Positions 13,461 through 19,419 of a DNA stretch of 19,419 bases are shown here, one piece after another (the stretch's first letter is position 1; every line of letters starts with the position of its first letter). Where the stretch lies: assembly GCA_023249955.1 (NCBI GenBank), contig JAHFBR010000005.1, positions 1 to 19,419 of the forward strand, in the 5' to 3' direction. Origin of the DNA: a bacterium. Lineage in GTDB: Bacteria; Babelota; Babeliae; Babelales; RVW-14. The notes under the pieces were generated by a model. That model was given only the letters and a program-made list of their open reading frames with translations. It was not told the origin of the DNA and did not search any database. A program made the position numbers and the translations under genes.

Positions 13461-13488
13461 TTGGCAAAACCGGCATCCCTGCTATACT
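13461..13488 (+). promoter_or_regulatory. trhO: Candidate sigma70-type promoter for trhO
   Basis: TTGGCA at 13461-13466, 16-base spacer, TATACT at 13483-13488, in the 91-base gap between the divergent cysteine dioxygenase and trhO genes. Predicted leader about 45 bases. Part of it overlaps the leader of the minus-strand gene. Confidence 0.5.
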
Positions 13489-13539
13489 TTTATACAACGT
13501 ACTCAACCCTTAAAGAACAAATTATAACCATTAACTCGT

Positions 13540-14469
13540 ATGAAAAAAAGAATTCTTCTGTACTACAAATACGTTAACGTCCCCGTCCCTCATGAAATCC
13601 AAGGCTGGCAGCAGGAGCTTTGCTCTTCGCTAGGGCTTACCGGCCGCATCTTGTTGGCTACCGAGGGAATTAACGGAACGGTCTGTGGCAGCCTTCACGC
13701 AACCGATGCGTACATTCAGGCCATGAATAGCCACGAGCTATTTGGTGGCATTGATTTTAAAGACAGCATCGTCAATGGACAGCATGACTATTTTCACAAG
13801 CTGCAAATTCAAGTAAAGCCTGAAATTGTTCACTTGGGCATCGCGCCTGAAGCGCTTACACCGGACAATGGAGGCCAGCACCTGACACCCGAGCAAGCAC
13901 ACCAGCTGATGGAAAAAAAGCCTGAAGATCTGGTTATTTTAGACGGAAGAAATTATTATGAAGCACGCGTTGGCACATTCAAAGACGCCATCACCCCACC
14001 AGTCAATCATTTTAGAGATTTTCCTGAGTACATCGATAATAATATCGAACAGTTCAAAGACAAAGAAGTATTGATGTTCTGCACCGGCGGCATCCGCTGC
14101 GAACGCGCATCAGCCTACTTAAGTGCCAAGGGTGTAGCAAAAAAAGTGTATCAGATTGAGGGCGGCATTCACCGCTACGTTGAACAGTTTCCCGACGGCT
14201 TTTTTCGCGGTAAAAATTATGTTTTTGATGCACGCATCACCGTCAAGGTAAATGACGATATTATCGGCACGTGCGATCTCTGCGCTACACCGTGCGATGA
14301 GTACACCAACTGCCGCAACGCAAAATGTAACAAGCACTTTATTAGCTGCGCATCCTGTGTTGAGAAACTTGGCAACACCTGCAGTGCTGCATGCCTGGAG
14401 TTGGTTAATCAGGGCTTGGTGCCGGAGCGGCCCTACCGACCAAAAATTGATGCGACAACAACAGAATAA
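13540..14469 (+). CDS. trhO: tRNA uridine(34) hydroxylase, rhodanese-fold (TrhO/YceA)
   Basis: Makes 5-hydroxyuridine at the wobble position of some tRNAs, using O2. 309 residues. The N-terminal domain has LLYYKYVNVP and ILLATEGINGTVCG, typical of the family. The rhodanese domain contains ILDGRNYYEARVGTF and the active-site loop MFCTGGIRCERASAYL, with Cys181 as catalytic Cys. The C-terminal part is a Cys-rich zinc-type region: CDLCATPCDEYTNC, then CNKHFISCASC and CSAAC. The order of domains and the length are those of known TrhO. ATG 13540 has no visible Shine-Dalgarno, but the family N-terminus fits. It is followed after 36 bases by the YbaK-type gene, probably in one operon of tRNA-related functions. 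Confidence 0.95.
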   Translation: MKKRILLYYKYVNVPVPHEIQGWQQELCSSLGLTGRILLATEGINGTVCGSLHATDAYIQAMNSHELFGGIDFKDSIVNGQHDYFHKLQIQVKPEIVHLGIAPEALTPDNGGQHLTPEQAHQLMEKKPEDLVILDGRNYYEARVGTFKDAITPPVNHFRDFPEYIDNNIEQFKDKEVLMFCTGGIRCERASAYLSAKGVAKKVYQIEGGIHRYVEQFPDGFFRGKNYVFDARITVKVNDDIIGTCDLCATPCDEYTNCRNAKCNKHFISCASCVEKLGNTCSAACLELVNQGLVPERPYRPKIDATTTE

Positions 14470-14505
14470 CTTCTTGATCTGCGATTAAATAAAGAGGAGT
14501 TGGCC

Positions 14506-14988
14506 ATGTCAAACGAAAATTTGAGTAAAAGTGCACAGAGTATCCAAGATATCTTGTCCCAAAAAGGTCTTGCTTTCAAAGTTGTCGAACTATCAGCAAG
14601 CACTCGCACCGCACAAGAGGCTGCCGACGCCATTGGGTGTCAGGTGGCGCAAATTGTTAAATCGCTTATCTTTTGCACCAAGCAGACTCTCAAGCCAATC
14701 CTCGTTCTGGCAAGCGGCGTCAATCGCGTTGATGAAAAAAAGATCGAACAACTGGTTGGAGAAAAGATCACCAAAGCAGACGCTGGTTTCACACGAAATG
14801 TCACCGGATTCGCCATTGGTGGTATTCCACCGGTCGGCCACAAACGGGCACTGGAAACATTTATTGATCAAGATCTTTTGCAATTTGATGAGTTGTGGGC
14901 AGCAGCCGGAACACCACACGCAGTGTTTAAGCTGAATTCTACAAACCTGCAATCGTTAACACACGGCAAAATTGTCGCCATCAAATAA
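14506..14988 (+). CDS. YbaK/ProX-type aminoacyl-tRNA deacylase
   Basis: Members remove wrongly attached amino acids from tRNA (for example Cys-tRNA-Pro by YbaK, Ala-tRNA-Pro by ProX). 160 residues. The conserved core is present: TAQEAADAIGCQVAQIVKSL with Lys52 as the family's key Lys, LVLASGVNRVDEKKI, and the loop FAIGGIPPVGHK around residues 102-113. The exact substrate class cannot be set from sequence. AGAGGAG at 14493-14499 selects ATG 14506 over the upstream TTG at 14500. It follows trhO and is convergent with the HEPN gene, with 46 bases between stops and no clear terminator. Confidence 0.9.
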   Translation: MSNENLSKSAQSIQDILSQKGLAFKVVELSASTRTAQEAADAIGCQVAQIVKSLIFCTKQTLKPILVLASGVNRVDEKKIEQLVGEKITKADAGFTRNVTGFAIGGIPPVGHKRALETFIDQDLLQFDELWAAAGTPHAVFKLNSTNLQSLTHGKIVAIK

Positions 14989-15034
14989 GGTATCGGTTGT
15001 ATAAGGGAGCTTACTACAAGTCAAAGCACTTCTA

Positions 15035-15418
15035 TCAGATTTGAACAGCTAATTTTTGTTTGATGGCAATCAAAATTTTTGCAGCCATTTCAGCCGCTTC
15101 TTCCGCCTTTTGCTTATCAACATGGAAATAGTCATTTGGATACCGTGCATCGTGTCCATAAGAGTTCAAATTTTTACTTTCTTCTAACAGAAGCATAAAC
15201 TCTGAATCAACCCGCGCACAAAGTTCCAACAGAAACCGCAAATCATGCGTTTTGGGAATTGTTTGCTGGAGAGATACAATAAAAGCTTTAAATGCTTTCT
15301 CTGCACACTGATGTGTGTGAAAGACGGAACAGTCAAGCGTCTCGTCATCATCAGATAATTTTTGAGAGGCTTTTAAATCACTTGATGCTTTCTTGAGCCA
15401 ATCTTTAACTCCTGGCAT
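15035..15418 (-). CDS. HEPN-domain protein, probable toxin of HEPN/MNT pair
   Basis: HEPN proteins of this kind are usually RNases held in check by a small nucleotidyltransferase (MNT). 127 residues. Typical features: DWLKKASSDLKASQKL, then the helix FHTHQCAEKAFKAFI (family FHxQQAaEKxLKA), then TIPKTHDLRFLLELC, and the late motif YGHDARYPNDYFH. Here Arg92 and His99 give an RX6H arrangement compatible with the catalytic RX4-6H. The gene overlaps the end of the MNT gene by 14 bases and follows it in transcription. GC content is lower than in the neighbours (sampled lines 33-45 % in the pair against 48-57 % in the lipoprotein gene), which suggests transfer. Confidence 0.87.
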   Translation of the reverse strand: MPGVKDWLKKASSDLKASQKLSDDDETLDCSVFHTHQCAEKAFKAFIVSLQQTIPKTHDLRFLLELCARVDSEFMLLLEESKNLNSYGHDARYPNDYFHVDKQKAEEAAEMAAKILIAIKQKLAVQI

Positions 15419-15725
15419 AAAGGATCTTTCCTCTGCTTTTTACCTCATACGTTAATGATTTTTCGTCTTGAGAGAACGTATCAAACTCTTGTTTTGTAAA
15501 AACAGTTACGTTTGTAGGAATTTCTAGCCCCAACAAAACATCAAATGCCTTGCCCCCTCTTTTGGAAACTTTTTCATGAGATGAGTCGATCACCAGCAAA
15601 AAATTGAGATCATCATCTTCATTGGGGCTTCCCCAAGCATACGAACCATAAAGATAAACGGCTATTGGAGAATATGCCTTAACAAGGCGCCTTGTCGCTT
15701 CTTGAATTATTTCTTGGGAAATCAT
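15405..15725 (-). CDS. MNT-type nucleotidyltransferase, probable antitoxin (two catalytic Asp replaced)
   Basis: Minimal nucleotidyltransferases (MntA) neutralise HEPN toxins, in studied cases by adding AMP to a Tyr. 106 residues. The motif YLYGSYAWGSPNEDDDLNFLL gives Gly27-Ser28, with Asp39 in the first metal position. The second Asp of the DxD pair is Asn41. The strand that should carry the third carboxylate reads IPTNVTVFT with Asn72 where relatives have Asp. AAGGA lies before ATG 15725, 15 bases after the lipoprotein gene. The order is antitoxin first, toxin second. Family assignment is firm; activity is doubtful because of the Asn residues. Confidence 0.87.
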   Translation of the reverse strand: MISQEIIQEATRRLVKAYSPIAVYLYGSYAWGSPNEDDDLNFLLVIDSSHEKVSKRGGKAFDVLLGLEIPTNVTVFTKQEFDTFSQDEKSLTYEVKSRGKILYARS

Positions 15726-15740
15726 TTCAATCCTTTATGA

Positions 15741-16676
15741 TTATTTCAGATTACGCCTGATATTTTCTTGATACAACCATCGCGCCAGCGAATCAAGGCA
15801 CAAAGCAACCGATTCGTACACCGAAGGCAACGCAAGGCCAACGGTTTCTAAATCAAATCCTGCAGGCAGCTCGGTGCGCATGACCGAATCTTGGTAGCCA
15901 ACAAATGGCTGATTACTGATTGCCAAACAGCGGCCAGGCTCTGGATTGGTCTTAAGCCATTCGTGAATGGTGCTCTGCGTGTTGGGTCTTTTGGTATTTC
16001 CCCGGTCATCAATAATCTGTGGAGCATCAATAACGGTTAAAGGAACCGCACGCAACTCGGCAGGCACTGCAGCCTGCTCATAAATAAAACGCATCATCTC
16101 AGTTTCGTTCGTTGGTAAATCTTGCCGGTCGTACTGCCAGTCAGACCTGATCGGTAAAATATCTTGATTACGGTCACACAACGCCTGCTCGGTCTCTTGC
16201 ACCGGATCAAGTATCCGCTGGCCGGTCAAGAAAACAAGCTGCTGGAAACGTACACCCGCTTGCCAGATTTTTGCAAGATAGGCCAAGCGCGCACGCACCA
16301 CCAACACATTTGCGCCATGCACCACTGCATAGCGATACCATTTTTGCTGCGGCATGACTTCATCAATCAGCCCCAGGCGAACAAACAGTGGGTGAAATTC
16401 TTCTTTGCGCTTAGTATATGCATCGTTGACGTGAAAACGCTCAAGGCCTGCGGGGCGTAGCCAGGCTTTTTGCGTCTGCGCAACAATATCGGCAAGCGTG
16501 CCATCATGCGTCATGTCACATTTGGTTAAAAGCTCTTGCAGCGCCGGCGTTGGCTTTTGTTGTTGATTGATAGCAGAGCTTGCAGCCTCTGGTTGCTGCT
16601 GCAGAACGCCGCATCCGGCAACTAAAACAACAACTGAAAACAGTGTTAATGAGACAAAATATCTAGATAATTTCAT
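15741..16676 (-). CDS. Putative lipoprotein with DUF218/YdcF-like pattern
   Basis: 311 residues. The signal peptide MKLSRYFVSLTLFSVVVLVA with GC gives lipobox VAGC, Cys22, then a Gln/Pro linker. No certain family. The order of elements recalls DUF218 (ElyC/SanA/YdcF) proteins: a first strand YAVVHGANVLVVRARLAYL, then LVFLTGQRILDPVQETE, then NETEMMRFIYEQAAVP, then RPNTQSTIHEWL, then CLAISNQPFVGYQDSV, parallel to their VxLG, SGG, EAxxM, T.eN and VTSxxH blocks. This is by eye, and the key residues are not all conserved. It starts two bases after the stop of the YqaA/DedA gene, so the two are co-transcribed and perhaps both act at the envelope. The expected place is the periplasmic face of a membrane. 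Confidence 0.75.
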   Translation of the reverse strand: MKLSRYFVSLTLFSVVVLVAGCGVLQQQPEAASSAINQQQKPTPALQELLTKCDMTHDGTLADIVAQTQKAWLRPAGLERFHVNDAYTKRKEEFHPLFVRLGLIDEVMPQQKWYRYAVVHGANVLVVRARLAYLAKIWQAGVRFQQLVFLTGQRILDPVQETEQALCDRNQDILPIRSDWQYDRQDLPTNETEMMRFIYEQAAVPAELRAVPLTVIDAPQIIDDRGNTKRPNTQSTIHEWLKTNPEPGRCLAISNQPFVGYQDSVMRTELPAGFDLETVGLALPSVYESVALCLDSLARWLYQENIRRNLK

Positions 16677-16678
16677 AA

Positions 16679-17257
16679 TTACTTCAACGCCCAGACACTT
16701 GCACCAACGATCAGCATAAAAATAACAACCAGGTAGTTAAAATAACGATCGATAAATGATTGGATCTGTGGCCCCCACTGCCAAATCGCACCCGCAACCA
16801 TAAAGAAGCGCATCCCGCGACCAAGAATGGAGTAAAAAATAAAGGGCAAAAAATCGAGTTTACAAAAACCGGCCGATATCGTAATGGCCTTGTACGGCAC
16901 CGGTGTAAAGGCAGCAATAAAAACAGCCCAGACCTGATACAACTTGTATTTGGCAACAGCGTCATTAAAGGTTTGTTCTGAAATCACCCATTTCACCAAA
17001 GTGCTCCCAACGCTCTCCCACAACACAGCACCAATAAAGTAGCCAAATGCACCGCCAAGCACCGATGCCATCACGGCAATGCTTGCGTAGTAAAATGATT
17101 TGCGCGCATTGTGCACGCAGTACAAAATCAGCAGGGGATCAACGGGAATGATAAAAAAAGATGACTCGATAAAAAACAAAAGCATCAGCCAAGCATCAGC
17201 CCAGGGGGAATGAACTTTTGATCCCATCCAGTCGTAGATTGTGCGAATAAACTTCAT
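16679..17257 (-). CDS. YqaA/DedA-family (VTT domain) inner-membrane protein
   Basis: 192 residues with about five hydrophobic segments. The DedA-superfamily pattern is clear: FFIESSFFIIPVDPLLIL (Glu31, Pro38, Asp40), Gly-rich VLGGAFGYFIGAVLW, then YKLYQVWAVFIAAFTPVPYK and ISAG, and the later GRGMRFF. These are the features of the YqaA branch. DedA proteins take part in membrane lipid transport and membrane homeostasis (undecaprenyl-phosphate or phosphatidylethanolamine flipping for some members). The specific lipid cannot be told. It has a palindromic element at its 5' side, and the putative lipoprotein gene follows at two bases. Confidence 0.9.
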   Translation of the reverse strand: MKFIRTIYDWMGSKVHSPWADAWLMLLFFIESSFFIIPVDPLLILYCVHNARKSFYYASIAVMASVLGGAFGYFIGAVLWESVGSTLVKWVISEQTFNDAVAKYKLYQVWAVFIAAFTPVPYKAITISAGFCKLDFLPFIFYSILGRGMRFFMVAGAIWQWGPQIQSFIDRYFNYLVVIFMLIVGASVWALK

Positions 17258-17303
17258 TACTACCTCGCTTTGTCTTCACCAGAAGTTGCACATTCTAAGA
17301 CCT

Positions 17304-17369
17304 GCGCTCGTCCTGAGCCCGTCGAAGGATACGAGCGCTCGAATGGTTCGACAGGCTCACCACGAGCGC
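17304..17369. repeat. Interspersed palindromic element 4 (short, two inverted units)
   Basis: GCGCTCGTCCTGAGCC (17304-17319) pairs with GGCTCACCACGAGCGC (17354-17369), with only the two CC/GG positions unpaired. Inside, CCCGTCGAA pairs with TTCGACAGG. From its own strand, unit one is a CCT/AGG type (reverse), and unit two, GGTTCGACAGGCTCACCACGA, a GGT/ACC type (forward). The variable part is only a few bases. It lies between glyS and the YqaA/DedA gene, both on minus, so it would be transcribed in their mRNA. Confidence 0.88.
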
Positions 17370-17396
17370 AAAGATACCAACCAAACTTGTTAACAA

Positions 17397-18704
17397 CTAC
17401 CGCATCAAATCCCTCACGTACCCCTCGATCTGATCAATGGCAATGCGCTCTTGCTTGGTGGTATCGCGATTCCGCGCGGTCACCTTGCCATCTTCAACAC
17501 TTTCAAAATCAAATGTAAAGCACACCGGTGTTCCAATCTCATCCTGACGGCGATAGCGCTTGCCAATCGAACCAGACTCATCAAACTGAACACGAATCCC
17601 GGCAGCCTTGAGTTTTTTGTAAATCTCGGACGCCTGATCACTCAATTTATTAGAAAGCGGCATGATCGCTGCAGTGTACGGCGCAACGCGCGGGTGAAAA
17701 CGCAAAACCGTTCTGGTTTCGCCCTCAACAACATCTTCAGCATACGCATCAAAAAGCAGTGTTAAAAACAAGCGGTCAACACCCACTGAACATTCAACAA
17801 CGTACGGCGTATACGACGCTTTGGTGGCCTCATCAAACACCGCCAGATCTTTGCCTGAATGCTTTGAGTGCTGCGTCAGGTCAAAATCGGCACGATTGGC
17901 AATACCCTCAAGCTCTTTCCAACCAAACGGAAAGTTGTATTCAACATCAACACACCCTTTGGCATAGTGCGCCAGCTCATCAGATGCGTGGGGACGAGTG
18001 CGAACATTCTCTGGCGTCAAACCAAGGCTGAGAAAAAATGCTTTGCGACGCTCAATCCACACCTCAAAAAATTTATCAGCCTCATCCGGCTTGCAGAAAA
18101 ACTCCATCTCCATCTGCTCAAATTCACGCATGCGAAACAGAAACTGTTTTGGAGTAATTTCGTTACGAAACGCTTTACCAATCTGCGCAATACCAAACGG
18201 AATTTTGACGCGATTGGTTGAGATAACATTTTTGAAATTGATAAAAATTGCCTGCGCCGTTTCAGGACGGAGATACGCAATGCTGCTGCCATCTGCCATA
18301 GCACCAAGCTGGGTTTGAAACATCAGATTAAACTGACGAATATCAGTCCACTGCTTGTTGCCGCAGTGAGGACAGTTTTTTTCTAAATCAATATCATCGG
18401 CGCGATAGCGCTTTTTGCACACCAAGCAGTCAACCATGGGATCGCTAAAGCCGTCCAAGTGGCCCGAAGCCTTCCACACATCAGATCCGCCCAAAATCGA
18501 ACCGTCGAGCAGTAACACTTCCTCAGCAAAGCTAGTCATGTGCGCAAGCCAGGCATTTTTGATGGTGTTTTTCAGAATGGTGCCCAGGGGACCAAAGTCA
18601 TAAACCCCGTTCAGGCCACCATAAATTTCTGCTGATTGATACACAAACCCACGCCGTTTGCACAACGCGGTAATTTTATCAAGCGTCGCAACTGATGATG
18701 ACAT
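17397..18704 (-). CDS. glyS: Glycyl-tRNA synthetase, single-chain dimeric (eukaryote/archaeon-like) type
   Basis: Charges tRNA-Gly. 435 residues in one chain, not the alpha/beta type of most proteobacteria. Blocks: RRGFVYQSAEIYGGLNGVYD and FGPLGTILK near the N-terminus, two CxxC pairs (CLVC and CPHC) of a zinc knuckle, RPETAQAIFINFKN, motif 2 IGKAFRNEITPKQFLFRMRE followed by FEQMEMEFF, then ELEGIANRADFDL, then VVECSVGVDRLFL (class II motif 3 area), and the anticodon-binding domain LSNKLSDQASEIYKKL to the end. GAGG upstream of ATG 18704. It leads the minus-strand set glyS, YqaA/DedA, lipoprotein, MNT, HEPN, though the 140-base gap with the palindrome may separate transcripts. Confidence 0.96.
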   Translation of the reverse strand: MSSSVATLDKITALCKRRGFVYQSAEIYGGLNGVYDFGPLGTILKNTIKNAWLAHMTSFAEEVLLLDGSILGGSDVWKASGHLDGFSDPMVDCLVCKKRYRADDIDLEKNCPHCGNKQWTDIRQFNLMFQTQLGAMADGSSIAYLRPETAQAIFINFKNVISTNRVKIPFGIAQIGKAFRNEITPKQFLFRMREFEQMEMEFFCKPDEADKFFEVWIERRKAFFLSLGLTPENVRTRPHASDELAHYAKGCVDVEYNFPFGWKELEGIANRADFDLTQHSKHSGKDLAVFDEATKASYTPYVVECSVGVDRLFLTLLFDAYAEDVVEGETRTVLRFHPRVAPYTAAIMPLSNKLSDQASEIYKKLKAAGIRVQFDESGSIGKRYRRQDEIGTPVCFTFDFESVEDGKVTARNRDTTKQERIAIDQIEGYVRDLMR

Positions 18705-18792
18705 AGTAAAAACCTCGAATTAGAGCGTCAAGAGCTATATTTTAATATTGAAAAATGTACCGGTGTTTGCAAATTATTGCAAGCGGCAAAAA

Positions 18793-18890
18793 CCCGATCG
18801 CATCGAGTAGCTCGTAAGAGCGTATCGAGATGGGCGATCATTCATATCCCTCGATACGTTTGCTATCGCAAACACTCGGGACAAACGGGT
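18793..18890. repeat. Interspersed palindromic element 5 (TCGATACG variant, two inverted units)
   Basis: Unit one (18793-18839) lies in reverse and contains CATCGAGTAGCTC, loop GTAA, GAGCGTATCGAGATG, with GATCGC/GCGATC type ends. Unit two (18848-18890) reads CCCTCGATACG, hairpin GTTTGC (18858-18863), loop TATC, GCAAAC (18868-18873), then ACTCGGGACAAACGGG. Core words TCGATACG and ACTCGGG differ from the TTCGAGACG and CTCACC words of the other elements, but the layout is the same. It lies between glyS (start at 18704) and the ankyrin-type gene (stop at 18901), both on minus, so it is downstream of the ankyrin-type gene and upstream of glyS. Between it and glyS (18767-18782) there are two copies of TTGCAA, four bases apart. 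Confidence 0.82.
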
Positions 18891-18900
18891 CAGCACAAAA

Positions 18901-19419
18901 TCACTTGCCTTCGGTATCTGAAAGCTTGAATTGCTGCAACTCTTCAGTAACGCTCTCGACATCAAGATCTGGATCAAGCTCTGGCCAAACAATCGGATCC
19001 CCTAGTTCATCAGCCCCTTCAAACCCTTGATCAGCAATTAAATCATCAAAGCCCAGGAGCCTCACCACAGGTCGAGTACACACACCGAGTACAACTTCAA
19101 AGTGCCGTGCTTGCCTTGCAAAACGTTGCGCTCGCTCCTCTGCTTCCATCCTAAACTCCTGATAAGCCTCAAGCACATCGCCCACATGTTTTTCTTGTAC
19201 ATATGCTAGAAGTGAATCATGCAGATCAAAGCAATTGTGAATATGTTCTGCAAGAGCAAAGTGATGAGCCTTGAGAGCAAGATCACGAGGCGTTAACCCT
19301 TCGAGATCTTGCAATAAGCATGCCTTTGCGCAGAGCAACGTACCAACAACCATCATCCCCAAGTTACGCTTGCATGCATAGTGCAATGCCGTACGTCCCC
19401 GTTCATCAACAGCATTAAC
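18901..19419 (-). CDS. Ankyrin-repeat protein, C-terminal part (5' end outside window)
   Basis: The frame is open to the right edge, so the start is not seen. A TTG at 19386 is inside an ankyrin repeat and is not the start. The visible beginning, VNAVDERGRTALHYACKR, matches the ankyrin consensus (DxxGxTALHxA), and DLEGLTPRDLALKAHHFALA forms the next, weaker repeat. The last about 100 residues are a charged helical region (QEFRMEAEERAQRFARQARH) and an acidic tail (ELDPDLDVESVTEEL) with no known domain. Ankyrin proteins often serve protein binding, and in intracellular bacteria some act as effectors, but nothing here proves secretion. Confidence 0.85.
   Translation of the reverse strand, partial: VNAVDERGRTALHYACKRNLGMMVVGTLLCAKACLLQDLEGLTPRDLALKAHHFALAEHIHNCFDLHDSLLAYVQEKHVGDVLEAYQEFRMEAEERAQRFARQARHFEVVLGVCTRPVVRLLGFDDLIADQGFEGADELGDPIVWPELDPDLDVESVTEELQQFKLSDTEGK

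Noticed and set aside
17270..17518. Plus-strand open frame across element 4 and the glyS 3' end
   Set aside because: It is produced by the palindromic repeat and by the antisense of glyS; the product has no domain and no start signal.
18767..18782. Two TTGCAA words four bases apart upstream of glyS as operator
   Set aside because: TTGCAA is self-complementary and short, and no second site or regulator gene supports it; noted only in the element 5 entry.
773..18890. Repeats as CRISPR array
   Set aside because: The units are single or paired palindromes thousands of bases apart, with no regular spacers and no cas genes.

Overview
The window reads as a compact bacterial chromosome segment (roughly mid-40s to 50 % GC by eye, genes mostly 0-50 bases apart) carrying the complete or partial sequences of 20 protein genes. 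Several traits suggest a host-dependent or protist-associated lineage: short ankyrin-type sequence at the right edge, several exported coiled-coil or Pro/Ala-rich proteins with no recognisable family, a single-chain GlyRS of the eukaryote/archaeon-like type, a DUF58/DUF4381-like pair, and a cysteine dioxygenase with eukaryote-type active-site residues. Candidatus Dependentiae (TM6/Babeliae) is my best guess. It is an inference from gene style, not a proof; no rRNA or tRNA is present to test it.

Left part (1-4124, + strand): the 3' end of serS; a DUF58 protein and a DUF4381-like membrane protein whose C-terminus is out of frame after an A7 run; hemW (heme chaperone, radical SAM); and a small flavin-binding split-barrel protein. 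Centre-left (4145-7457, +): three consecutive exported proteins with Pro/Ala-rich linkers and long helices, all with an Ala-Met-Pro signature at the end of the signal peptide, and a strong terminator between the first and second. Centre (7537-12788, +): a phosphomannomutase/phosphoglucomutase translationally overlapping an endonuclease IV, a putative lipoprotein with a long leader, rplU (L21) without rpmA next to it, and a DEAD-box RNA helicase.

Right part: a minus-strand cysteine dioxygenase diverging from trhO (tRNA U34 hydroxylase), then a YbaK-type deacylase on +. From 15035 to the right edge all genes are on the minus strand: glyS, a YqaA/DedA membrane protein, a lipoprotein, and a HEPN/MNT toxin-antitoxin pair whose GC content is clearly lower than its neighbours (transcription order), plus a separate ankyrin-like gene entering from the right edge.

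The most notable non-coding signal is a family of interspersed palindromic elements in five intergenic gaps (773-883, 2302-2428, 12798-12916, 17304-17369, 18793-18890). Each locus holds two hairpin units in inverted orientation (a REPIN-like layout). Between units the stem-base triplets change in a compensatory way (GGT/ACC, CCT/AGG, CCC/GGG), which argues for selection on a folded form. One copy supplies a rho-independent terminator. A second, unrelated palindrome type lies at 10892-10983. No CRISPR array, transposase, rRNA or tRNA was found.
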